Both the position numbers and the translations under genes were made by a program. From contig NC_016480.1 of NCBI RefSeq assembly GCF_000227115.2, positions 558,001-622,000 of the forward strand: DNA of 64,000 bases, given 5' to 3'. Under the pieces are notes generated by a model. It was not told the DNA's origin. It saw only the letters and a program-made list of their open reading frames with translations, and did no database searches. Below are positions 16,026-26,300 of this stretch, piece after piece. Position 1 is the stretch's first letter. Each line of letters opens with the position of its first letter. The stretch is from Naumovozyma dairenensis CBS 421 (lineage: Eukaryota > Ascomycota > Saccharomycetes > Saccharomycetales > Saccharomycetaceae).

Positions 16026-16339
16026 TTTTCTTCGAAGAATATTCGTAACAGAATATGGAACAGTCGAATATGAAGCTTGATAAAATGATGTTCGCCTTGT
16101 ATACGAAATGGCAATCAGTGGTGTTTCTTCTTCCTCTTCTTCTTTGAGTCTGTGTGTATTCCTTTATTTATATGTTGAAGATGTTTAACATGAATATTTT
16201 CTGCGATCTCGTTTTAGGCGATGACAAAAAGACTTTATAATCCTGTATATCTTGTTAAAGAAGTAGTCTGCAATCCTAGGAAACGAAGATATCAGAAAGA
16301 GATGATGATATAATATGATATGATATGATATGATATGAT
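16026..16339. promoter_or_regulatory. bidirectional BRR2/RAD24 promoter with GATAT repeat
   Basis: A 314-base divergent spacer. Its RAD24-proximal end is a GATAT pentanucleotide repeat (about 16315-16342). The repeat supplies ATG codons at 16315, 16320, 16325, 16330 and 16335; those from 16320 to 16335 each read ATG ATA TGA, a two-codon ORF. The RAD24 start codon at 16340 is the last ATG of the repeat. Confidence 0.65.
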
Positions 16340-18586
16340 ATGGGCTCACAACAATTAAACAACAATAATAATACTCAGCCGCCGCCGCCGTTACGTCACT
16401 TCAGTTTGAGTTCATTAAGTTCACAGATAAACAAATGGGGTTCTACTTCAAGGTCAACATCTCCAGTCAAGAAGAGGTTGTTATCTCCAAGCCCTCCATC
16501 GTCTTCATCAATGTCGAAGAAAAGGAAGAAGAAGCAAGTTGAATTACAGTGTCAAGATAGCACCACTGTTGAAAAGGAAGAGGATGAAGCGGATGATTAT
16601 ATTCCTTGGTATAAGAAATATGAACCTGCAAGCCTAGATGAGGTAGTTGTTCACAAACAGAAATTGAAAGATGTTAAAGACGTCTTCGAATCAATGTTGC
16701 ATTCACACATTTCGAACGATGATGCTGATGGCTATCCTAGAATTTTGTTACTCACGGGACCTAGTGGTAGTTCTAAAAGTACGCTTATTAAACAATTAGC
16801 TAAAGAATTGATACCGAAATATAGAAATACCAACGGTCTCAATAGCAGTGGAACCATTTCATTGATGGGCAAAACGAGAAAACCGATGGAAGACGTTGAA
16901 ACTAACGATATAATCGAGTACAGTAATGATCTTTTACTCAATGGGATGAAAACGATGGACGCGTTTAGAGAATTTTTAAATCAATGTAAATATAAATGTG
17001 GCAATAATCTTTCTGTGATATTGATTGAAGATTTACCTAATGTTTTCCATGCAGAGACGAGGTATATTTTCCAAAAAAGTTTATTAGAATGGTTATACTC
17101 ATCTGACATAAAGTTGCCGCCTTTAGTTATATGTCTTACAGAATGTGAAATTGAAAGGGATAATTCGTATTCGTCATTTACAACAAGTAGTTTTAATATT
17201 GATTCCACGTTTACAGCAGAGACTGTGTTGGGGAGAGAAATATTATCTCATCCTAGATTGAAGCGTATAAAATTCAATTCAATAAATAGGACATTAATGA
17301 AGAGTCATTTAATGAAATTATGTGAAGTAAATAAAGAGCTTTTAATAAAGAATGATAAATGGAAAGACAGGATAAGATTCATTAAAGATTTGATCAGTTC
17401 AAACAGTACTACTGGTACCGGTGGTAATGGTGATATTAGATCAGGTATTGCGTCGTTAGAGATGTGGGCACGGTCGAAATCGAAAACAGATGATACTTCA
17501 TTACTGATTGACAGTACAAGAGAAAGTTCCATATCATATTTCCATGGAATAGGTAGAATTATTTATGGATCTAAAGATTATAAAGATGATAATGAAATGA
17601 TAAATGATTTGATACTGAATATGAAAGGTATGGTAGGTAATGATACATTTAAATTAGGATTATTAGAAAATTATGGCACATTCAATAAGAATAAATTTGA
17701 TATTAAATTAGCTAGTGAAATTATTAACTCATTAAGCGAGGGTGATACAATGAATGACGTAGAATTATTCGAATATACTTTAAGGAAAATTCGGTTTGAA
17801 TTTCATAAGATGAAGAAAAATGACGATTCGAGTTATCACCATGGTAAAGCTAATTTTCCTCGAGAATGGAAGATAAGAAGATTGATGAATGAATTTAAAA
17901 TAGAAAGTGAAGATTTCATTAATGTCTCATTATATAAATATAATGAAGTCCATCAAATGAATGATATAATTTATCAATATGGATATTACGGACCATTTAT
18001 TCGACGAATAAGGAATTATAAAAAGAAGGTTTTAATGCACTGTTTGAAAAATAACGGTTCATCTGAAATGATAAAGAATATGATGGATACCTTGAGTGTT
18101 GATGACAATATTGATTTATTGAGAAGAATTGGTGGGGACATTAAGGTGATTGATACAGAACATTACTTGATATCTGAAGATGATACAGAATCGCAAACAA
18201 GGAAATCTTTAGATTATCTGTTAAGACAGCGAGATTACAAACTACAAAAATTGATACATATGAAAGAGCACAATGAATTGAAGGCTTCTCATGATGGTGT
18301 TGATACCAGGGATGACGACACTGACAGGATTGATGAAAAAGAAAAAGAAGAAGAAGAAGAGTTACTTTTAAATGATCGAATAGAAGATAGTGATAGTGAC
18401 GAAACGGATATTGAGGTAGATTTTCATCGGAGTAACAACGCTGCTGATGATGATGCTGATGATGACGATGATGACGAGTCATTCTATGAAATGTTGTCAC
18501 AAAAGGCACCTCGAACCAACCATACTTCAAACATTCAGCATATTAATGATGAATCATTATCTGATTCTGATATAGAAAATTTATAG
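16340..18586 (+). CDS. RAD24: checkpoint clamp-loader subunit Rad24 (Rad17 family)
   Basis: The 748-residue protein is recognised by the N-terminal FSLSSLSSQI...TSPVKK segment, the AAA+ Walker A GPSGSSKST at residues 140-148, the LIEDLPNVFH Walker-B-like segment and the C-terminal SLSDSDIENL. Family knowledge: Rad24 replaces Rfc1 in an alternative RFC complex that loads the Ddc1-Mec3-Rad17 clamp at damaged DNA, activating Mec1 signalling; it also acts in the meiotic checkpoint. It is longer than S. cerevisiae Rad24 (659 residues), because of an Asn/Pro-rich N terminus and acidic Glu/Asp runs near the C terminus. The start at 16340 directly follows a pentanucleotide repeat full of short upstream ORFs, which could lower translation. 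It is convergent with GRX4. Confidence 0.94.
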   Translation: MGSQQLNNNNNTQPPPPLRHFSLSSLSSQINKWGSTSRSTSPVKKRLLSPSPPSSSSMSKKRKKKQVELQCQDSTTVEKEEDEADDYIPWYKKYEPASLDEVVVHKQKLKDVKDVFESMLHSHISNDDADGYPRILLLTGPSGSSKSTLIKQLAKELIPKYRNTNGLNSSGTISLMGKTRKPMEDVETNDIIEYSNDLLLNGMKTMDAFREFLNQCKYKCGNNLSVILIEDLPNVFHAETRYIFQKSLLEWLYSSDIKLPPLVICLTECEIERDNSYSSFTTSSFNIDSTFTAETVLGREILSHPRLKRIKFNSINRTLMKSHLMKLCEVNKELLIKNDKWKDRIRFIKDLISSNSTTGTGGNGDIRSGIASLEMWARSKSKTDDTSLLIDSTRESSISYFHGIGRIIYGSKDYKDDNEMINDLILNMKGMVGNDTFKLGLLENYGTFNKNKFDIKLASEIINSLSEGDTMNDVELFEYTLRKIRFEFHKMKKNDDSSYHHGKANFPREWKIRRLMNEFKIESEDFINVSLYKYNEVHQMNDIIYQYGYYGPFIRRIRNYKKKVLMHCLKNNGSSEMIKNMMDTLSVDDNIDLLRRIGGDIKVIDTEHYLISEDDTESQTRKSLDYLLRQRDYKLQKLIHMKEHNELKASHDGVDTRDDDTDRIDEKEKEEEEELLLNDRIEDSDSDETDIEVDFHRSNNAADDDADDDDDDESFYEMLSQKAPRTNHTSNIQHINDESLSDSDIENL

Positions 18587-18791
18587 GAATCAATAGATCT
18601 TGAAATCATATCAAAAATTATATATTCCCATAGACAACATAATGATAAAGATGTTGTTTTTATTGTATTTATTGATTTCAATATTATAAAGCTTATACAA
18701 ATCATAAAAACTTTCAAATGGTTGCAATAGTTGTACGATCGATTTAAAAATTTCCAGCAGATTGATAAATATAAAATTAAAACACTGTTTG

Positions 18792-19691
18792 TTACAAAGA
18801 TGATGGAATTTGGGGATTGATGGTTCCACCACCAGTTGGAGAACTTTGTAAAGTATGAAAAAAATAATCTGGGTCATCCAATAAAGTTTCCTTTATGATA
18901 TCTAATCCACCTTGGAATTCACCATTAATATATAATTGTGGGAAAGTTGGCCAATCTGAGAATTTCTTCATATTAATTCTAACGTTATTATCACTTAATA
19001 CATTAAAGAATCCGAATCTTATTTTATTTGCTCTTAATATTTTCACCATTTGTCTTGAATATCCACATTTGGGTTCTGATGGAGTACCTTTCAAGAAAAG
19101 CATCACGGGGGCAGCTTGAACTAATTTTGATAATTTCAGGTTGAACTCATCTTCATTCATCAAATGCTGCGTATCAACGTGATGCATATGGTTATGGAAA
19201 TGCTTCGTATGTTTTATATCATCTTCAGATGTATAATCACTGTCTATGGTATATTTACTATTGTTGCTATCAGCACTATTATCAGAATCGTATTCATAGA
19301 TGTTATTGTTATTATTTGATAGGGATAAATTTGATAACGATAGTGTGCTTGATATACAAAGGTATTGATCTAATATTTGGACGAATTTTTTTGGATCTTC
19401 GCCAGATAATTGTTCTAAGAGTTTCCCATTTTGAATAAATATAAAATAGGGTACAATAGAAACGTTTAAATTGCTTATAATGTCGTTATTTATATCAGCA
19501 TCGATGGCTAAGAACAGGGCGTTTTCATTACGGAATTCATCATTCAATGCATCAAACAGCTCATTTGTGGAATGGCATGGCTCAGCCCATTTAGTATAAA
19601 AATATAATACTATTAACTTATTATCTGGAGGAGAAGATGCCTCAGTTAGCTGGGTGAATTGTTCATTAGTTGTTATTTGCAAAGCAGGCAT
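18792..19691 (-). CDS. GRX4: monothiol glutaredoxin Grx3/Grx4 type
   Basis: The 299-residue protein has an N-terminal thioredoxin-like domain (about 1-113, WAEPC at 35-39) and a C-terminal glutaredoxin domain (about 182-290, WPTFPQLYINGEFQGG). Family knowledge: cytosolic/nuclear Grx3 and Grx4 bind a [2Fe-2S] cluster with glutathione, deliver iron, and inhibit the iron regulator Aft1 together with Fra2. The active site reads Cys209-Gly-Tyr-Ser rather than the near-universal CGFS, and the nucleotides are unambiguous (TGT GGA TAT TCA). The linker is about 50 residues longer than in S. cerevisiae, with an Asn/Ser/Asp-rich part and seven His between 161 and 176. The locus between RAD24 and TMT1 matches GRX4 rather than its paralogue GRX3. 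Confidence 0.9.
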   Translation of the reverse strand: MPALQITTNEQFTQLTEASSPPDNKLIVLYFYTKWAEPCHSTNELFDALNDEFRNENALFLAIDADINNDIISNLNVSIVPYFIFIQNGKLLEQLSGEDPKKFVQILDQYLCISSTLSLSNLSLSNNNNNIYEYDSDNSADSNNSKYTIDSDYTSEDDIKHTKHFHNHMHHVDTQHLMNEDEFNLKLSKLVQAAPVMLFLKGTPSEPKCGYSRQMVKILRANKIRFGFFNVLSDNNVRINMKKFSDWPTFPQLYINGEFQGGLDIIKETLLDDPDYFFHTLQSSPTGGGTINPQIPSSL

Positions 19692-20746
19692 TATTTTATT
19701 ATTCTTATTATTAGTGTTGGTGCTTTTTAAAGGAATTTTCAGATTGGTCAGTCTCTCTAGTATAGTTCAGTATCAACTGGATGATAGTTTATGTCTAAAG
19801 GTGATAAGAATGAAAACGATACGAAAGAACCGAACTTCTAAGAGAATTAAAATAAGTTATATACAATAAGTACAAGAGTGTATTACAAATCTAGCTGTGA
19901 ATTGAGACACCTGGAGTTATTTTGTGGACTGTCGGAATGTAATTAACTAATTCCCTCTCAGTACGGACTGTATTAATACACATGCATAGTCTATCATGGT
20001 TGCATATACCGTACGTACATACCTTCCTTTCTTCTCAAAAAAAAGTTGATAATAAATAACCGCATACTGTTGAACTGGGCTTATTATTGCAATTATTATT
20101 CCTTTCGATTGTTATTTTCTTTGCATCTTGAACTGTTTTTTTCGGGTGCAGGAGCTATTAGGTGGCAAAAGGGCTCTCCAAAAAGCTGGGCGGCAAAAAG
20201 TTTGGGACACCCTCGTTGGATAGACCAATCATATCAAACTCCCTTACTAAGTCGCACCCTCCCCGCTAAGTTTTTTTTCTCCCTTTTTTTTTTGTTTGTC
20301 AGAAGTCTATTTCCCACACCCAGACAACGCACCCTTTGAATCTCGAACAAAACATTTCGAATAAAGAGCTATCCGTATATATGAATACGGGTAATTGAGA
20401 GAGGACTAACAATTAACAGCAAGTCTCTGGGGGTGGGGGAGAAACGATAAGTCATACTATATTAACGTTATAGGAATATGCGAAAAGGTGTCTATATTCG
20501 TTTTCTCTTGTGTAATAATAGACACCATATTTACTTATTTAGATATGTTTTTTCTGACGTCCTGAGATATCGATTTTGATATAATCGACCTGGAACCACG
20601 CCCTATTGGGCTTCTAGTCTAGTTAGACTTTTTCCTTATTTTTCAAGTTTAGTCTTGTTCCGTTCAGCACTTAGACAGCTGTTGGATGATTATTCCCCGC
20701 TCGCATTCCAACATGATGTTGGAGAAACCATATAAATGATTTAGGT
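19692..20746. other. GRX4 upstream / TMT1 downstream intergenic region
   Basis: A spacer of about 1.05 kb between two minus-strand genes, so mostly GRX4 promoter. A GGTGGCAAA word lies at 20161-20169. Poly-T/C tracts near 20271-20290 and a G-rich run near 20429-20439 are present. The 97-residue open frame at 20046-20339 looks spurious. Confidence 0.55.
20161..20169 (+). promoter_or_regulatory. Rpn4 (PACE)-like site upstream of GRX4
   Basis: GGTGGCAAA is an exact match to the proteasome-associated control element bound by Rpn4. It lies about 470 bases upstream of GRX4, farther than is usual, so its use is uncertain. Rpn4 also drives stress and repair genes. Confidence 0.3.
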
Positions 20747-21554
20747 TCATAGTTTCTTCTTACCGACTTTATAAAAACTATTCCATACCACTTTCACTTT
20801 AGTTCCTAAAGTGAATTCAGGATGGATTTTGAGTAGCTCAGCAATAAATTGATCGCATACGTCTTTCTTTTTCGCATTCTTCGCGTCGTGCTTCCAAGAA
20901 TGATATGCACTAAAAGTTTTAGTATACCTACTGAATTCTTCTATGCTCATTTCTTTACAAATGGTTAATGGAAAATTACAATTATCATCCTCGATATTAT
21001 TACCTTTACGTAAATCCGCCGCATTAAAATACTCTTCCCGAATATCTTGAAATAAATCTACATCTAAATGTAAACCTCTCAATGAATCCCTTAGGATTGA
21101 TCTTCCAGGTTGTTCCCAATATGGACCCAATTGATCCTCCCCATACGGTAATTCCACCATTAATTTGTCAAATTCTGGATAATCAAGAAATATAGGATCA
21201 GCATATCCCCAAATGGCAAATACACTTTTATCATTTCGTAAATTATCATAAACTAAGCATTGAAACTTATTGAAATTAAACCAATGAGCGCATTCAACAG
21301 CTGTAATCATATCACATTTTACACCTTGTAGAAATTCAAAATCATAACATGATGAAACATGAAAGGCTAGTTCCCGATCATTTTCTTTAATATCATTAAT
21401 ATTAGTTTTCAAAAGGTTATTAGCTTGCTTAATCATACTAGATGAAAGATCACTACCAATAATTCTTTTATATTCAGGTAATTGTTTGAACATTTGAAAT
21501 GTAGCAATTCCTGTCCCACATCCAACATCAAGTANNNNNNNNNNNNNNNNNNNN

Positions 21555-21606
<52 letters not shown>

Positions 21607-21727
21607 TATCATTAACAGTATCTGAATGAAAATATCGTTGCAAAAATTTATAGAATTCTTCTGGATACTGAGGCCGTGATTTAAAATATTCACCTACATT
21701 GAAATCCTTTGAAGAAAATGTCGACAT
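20747..21727 (-). CDS. TMT1: trans-aconitate methyltransferase (interrupted by assembly gap)
   Basis: A class I SAM-dependent methyltransferase: the SAM-binding motif LDVGCGTG lies just after the gap, followed by acidic and aromatic motifs such as the AVECAHWF segment. Family knowledge: Tmt1 is cytosolic and methylates trans-aconitate and 3-isopropylmalate; S. cerevisiae Tmt1 has 299 residues. Its position between GRX4 and ECM32 favours TMT1 over the related CRG1. The N-terminal part contains a GAT-codon repeat giving a long Asp run that runs into twenty N (21535-21554). The apparent length (326) and frame continuity across the gap therefore cannot be trusted. The N terminus (MSTFSSKDF) matches the family start. 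Confidence 0.88.
21535..21554. other. assembly gap (20 N) inside TMT1
   Basis: Twenty N directly abut an uninterrupted ATC/GAT trinucleotide repeat. The gap is probably an unresolved repeat of unknown true length, so the Asp tract encoded here is only a minimum or arbitrary length. Confidence 0.95.
21555..21606. repeat. GAT/ATC trinucleotide repeat in TMT1
   Basis: About seventeen consecutive TCA units on the plus strand encode an Asp run on the minus strand, next to the assembly gap. Confidence 0.9.
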
Positions 21728-23328
21728 TTTTCTGTCTTTATCTAACTATGGAAACAAGTGCACCTGTTTACATGTGTGTGGTGCTCACGGTCTTCTTCTT
21801 TGGAAGCTTTATATACTTAATGCCATTTCTCTTTCATGAGTCAACATTCCCCTTATTTAGAAGACCTTCTTTCTGTCAAATCTATAAGCGGATAGAATTC
21901 TATCTACGTACGTACGTACGTACAAGTAATTCTAGAAGTTTTTCTCCGAGAAACCGGTCCTGTTTTCTCAACATCGCGGGTCTCCGAGACTTTGTAACTC
22001 AAAATAGAGAAAGTAACTTGAAATAGAAAATTATTCGATTATCGATAGCTACAGAACGTACGTAGGTACGTAAGTAGCTGAATTTTTTATTTTACAACTA
22101 GTCATTTTATAATTCCTAGGAATGACTAAAAATATATCAGTGAATAACTTTTTTCCTAAAAGTATGATGCAGAGATCAACGAGGATATTTACACTATCTT
22201 GTTAAATAGAAAAACCTAATAATAAAAATATATAGTAGCTTCTAACAAAACATGAAAATGTAAAGATGTCACCTCAAATTTTACCATGAACAGGCTAATG
22301 ACTAAACCTAATGAAATCGTAGTTTAGAAGTTATTGGCACTTTTCTAAGTTACTATTTTCCTCAGTACATACTTCAATGGTTTCAATGCTTCATGTGCAA
22401 TAGTAAATGAGTTAGGTTTATGTACTATTGCAACAAACTTTGAGCGAGCTTGTCTAAGTAATTTGTTGAAATTGTGAGGTTACAGTTTCAAAATTTATCT
22501 TCTCTTCTTTTATTCTAATTAATTCTTTTTCTTATTTGAAAATAAAATTTGAACAAGTAAAAATAAACAAATAATCCGTCGCCACTATTAATCAAAAATT
22601 CTTGAAACAAAAAAATATGATGGGCTCTTCAAGTGTTACTCATAGGATATCTTATTTTGCAGCTCTTTTTGTACATCTTTTATTCTTCGTTTAAGATTTC
22701 TTATAGGCCCTGAAAATAATTAGTTGTCATAAGAGGAGCATATTTTACAGACTATATTTAATCTGATTTGGCTTTGAATGAGGATCTAATTTAACCTAAC
22801 CTAAAGAAAAAAAAGATAGGAATGTGAAAAGAACAATGTTAAATAGTCCCAAATTTAAAATTTAAATATTTGGAATATTCACGATGACAGACACACTATA
22901 TCTTATATAATACACTGGTAACGCTTTACTCTGGCCATATTTTCAGGAATGCTATCGAAACTTGCATGTTGTGAAATGTAACACTTAGAAGCTGATTATT
23001 GGATGAATGGGAACAGACTAGTTTACAGGCATTTTATGCAATATGCCTATTGGCGTAGTTAACAGGAACGTTATTACTTATGTCATTAGACACATGTGCC
23101 ATTTCAATTTCAGGACCACGCGGAGTTTTTCTCAATATTTACATATATGAAAAATTTCATCTCGTCATCGATTCTAAGTAAGCTAACATTTTTACGTAAG
23201 TACTGTAGAGAAGGAACTTACTGAAATTTTACAGCATCGAGATTTGTCGATACGAATAACGTAGTTCATTGCTAAATATTAAATTAAGAAAAAAAGTTTC
23301 TGCACTCCTACATTGAATATCTCCGACA
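21728..23328. other. TMT1/ECM32 divergent intergenic region
   Basis: A 1.6-kb region between divergent genes. It contains an ACGT-type tetranucleotide repeat at 21905-21923 and related words near 22055-22075. There is a CCTAGG-centred palindrome near 22120 and a perfect 10-bp inverted repeat with a 17-base loop at 22396-22432. The 105-residue open frame at 21709-22026 has no recognisable domain. I find no tRNA, LTR or further gene, though the length is unusual for a yeast promoter. Confidence 0.5.
22396..22432. repeat. perfect 10-bp inverted repeat (hairpin)
   Basis: TGCAATAGTA and its exact reverse complement TACTATTGCA flank a 17-base spacer. It could fold as an RNA hairpin or be a paired protein site. 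The function is unknown. Confidence 0.6.
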
Positions 23329-26300
23329 ATGACGAAGTTTCAATGCACAACATGTCAAGAAACTCTGGATGCAGAATCCATGATGAAACATTTGAATTCA
23401 ACAAGACATAAGACAGTTAAATCCATTGAAGATGATGAAGAATTAAATTGTGAAGAATGTCAAGATAATAATAATATCCACCAATTACAGATAATTAGAA
23501 TAGGTGGTGAAGATATAATATTAATTTGTAATTCCTGCGTTGAAAAAAAATTTAACATAAACGAAAAACCGAAAACTTCTTATAGTCTATCGAATGGTGC
23601 CATTTTAAAATATTGGGATAATTATACTAAAGTTAGAGACTGTTCTTGTAAGAGATGTGGCAACGAATCAAATTTGAATGTTAACCTGACTAATAAGCAG
23701 CTAATACTTTGTGATAATTGTTTGAAAGATGATCCTAAGCAAGACAGTTCAAAATTTGTTTCTGAAAAAACAGGGAAGTTTTTATATACTTTTCTAGGTA
23801 TCAAGGAAACATCCTCGTCGTCCTCTTCGAAATTTAAGAGGAAAGGTGGGGGAAGGAAAATTGGGAGAGGAAAGAAACGTGGACGTGGTGGTGCTAAATC
23901 AGCCTCATCATCATCAGCTGGAAAGAAGAAAGAGAAAAAACCATTAACATTTTTACAAAAGCTAGATAAAGAAGCTCTCAAAACTAAAAAATTGAATAGT
24001 ACTATCGAAAGTGGAAGTAATTTGAGTTTAAAATCATTCAAAGGTTTCAAAGCAACGACAAAATCAGATTTCGCAGCTCAATTCTTGGCACCTTCAAATG
24101 AAAATGTCGCCTCTGTTGCAAGTACGGGGAACTTTTTATCATTAGGTAATACTAACTCATCCAAATCTTCTTCACCATCTCCAATAATTCAACATCCAGC
24201 TCAGAGAACTAACACAAGACAAAAGCCGAACCAGAAACAAACAAAATCTAATCCCACGTCGAGAGCTATCACCCCAGATATCAGTACTAAAGGCAGTAAG
24301 CATAAAGGGCCAAAAGTTACTGATAAGAAAAATGCCAAGCAACCAACTACAATAACATCTATGCCAACGAATCCTCAAAATAAGAACAGTAATACTACTA
24401 AGAGTACTGGATGGGCACAAGGTTTTGAAGCACCTAAAAAAGTTAAAAATATGCCCAAATCTATACTTGAGCCGACAGTTCAAAATACTAAGAATGCCAA
24501 GAAAAAAACATCAAAAGCTGTTGAAAAAACTAAGCAAATATCAAAGAAACATGTGAATCAGAAGGGCCATACGGAATCAAACCCTAAACCAGTTGTACCC
24601 ATAGATGAGGACTTTTGGAGTAGTGGATGGGATAATGCTCTTCCTGAAAAGGAAGGTGTTACTGCCTCAATTTCTAGTCCTCAACCAACAAGGATAAAGC
24701 AAAATGGTAACCAAAAGAAGGAATTAATTCCTATACCGTCAAATAAAGAAAAAGGTCAAAATAGAAAAAACCAAAATACGAGAAGTAATAAGAACAATAC
24801 GAAAGAAAAGACACCAATTCCTCCAATTCAACATAAGAAAGAAAGGAACCCAAAAGGGAAATCACCAACTCCTTCATATACAAATGAAGTTTTAGAGGAA
24901 GGTGTCCCCATTAAAAAATTTGTGAAATATACACCAAAATTAACATACCCTGATTTAAGGACATATTGTGACGAATTTTCGTATGCATTATTTTTAGAAC
25001 AAAAGTTAGAGAATGATTTTATTCAAAATTTTGATATTACATGGTCCAAGGATAAAAATGAAACAGTATTTGTTGTTAGTCTTGATAGACATAATAATCC
25101 AGAAATTGAAAAACTTATTCCACCGGCATTAGCTCAAGTAGTTAAAGTCCCATTCAATGAGAGACAACCTTTAATGTTATCATCTCATGATGAATCTCTT
25201 GTTTGGTATTCTTTCATCAAGGAAGTCGGATTACAAAAAAATAAAATTGTACTTTTATTAGAATTATTTTCATGGAATAAATTATCATTACCAACGCGAA
25301 GTGGATCTGATCAATTTAAACTATTACCTATATCAGCACAAGCGAATAGAATTCTTTTTGCCATGACAAGAATTAAGAATCCTAAATTTATTGACTTATT
25401 ACTAGGTTTAAAACCGATAAAACAACTTATTTTCAATAATAAATTGAAGTTTAATAGAAGTACGTTAAATGATTCTCAAAAGTTAGCAGTACAACATGTT
25501 TTAAATAATAGTATTACAGTTATCCAAGGTCCACCTGGGACAGGTAAAACGTCAACTATCGAAGAGATTATTTTACAATTAATTGAAAATTTCCATAGTT
25601 TCCCGATTTTATGTGTAGCTGCCTCAAATATTGCCATCGATAACATTGCTGAGAAAATTATGGAAAGTAGACCAAATATTAAGATCTTAAGAATTTTATC
25701 AGATAAAAAGGAAAGTCAGTATGGTCCCGATCATCCATTAGGTAAAATATGTTTACATAATAAGATTTATGAAAGATTATCACCAGAGATGAAAGATATT
25801 GCCAATAAATTTCGTTTTGGTAGAAGAGACGAAGTTTCTAAAAACCAAGATAATAAATATTATCAAGAAAAGACAAGTATTACGAATAAATTAGTTGCTC
25901 AAACTCAAATCATTTTCACTACAAACATTACAGCAGGTGGGCGTCAATTGAAAGTGATAAAAGAATTACCTGTGGTCATTATGGATGAATCAACACAATC
26001 ATCTGAAGCATCAACATTGGTCCCATTATCCTTACCTGGGATTAAAAAGTTTGTATTTGTTGGTGATGAAAAGCAATTATCAAGTTTTAGCAATATTCCT
26101 CATTTAGAAATGTCCTTATTCGAAAGAATTCTAGCGAATGGAACATATGAACAACCTCATATGCTAGATACACAATATAGAATGCATCCCCAAATTAGTA
26201 AGTTCCCAATTCACAAATTTTATTATGGTGAATTAAAAGATGGGGTCACAGCAGAACAAAAGCAATTACCAAATATCAAACACCCATTATTTTTTTACCA

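Noticed and set aside
20046..20339. A 97-residue open frame in the GRX4 promoter
   Set aside because: It has no recognisable domain and covers promoter-like poly-T/C tracts and the PACE-like site.
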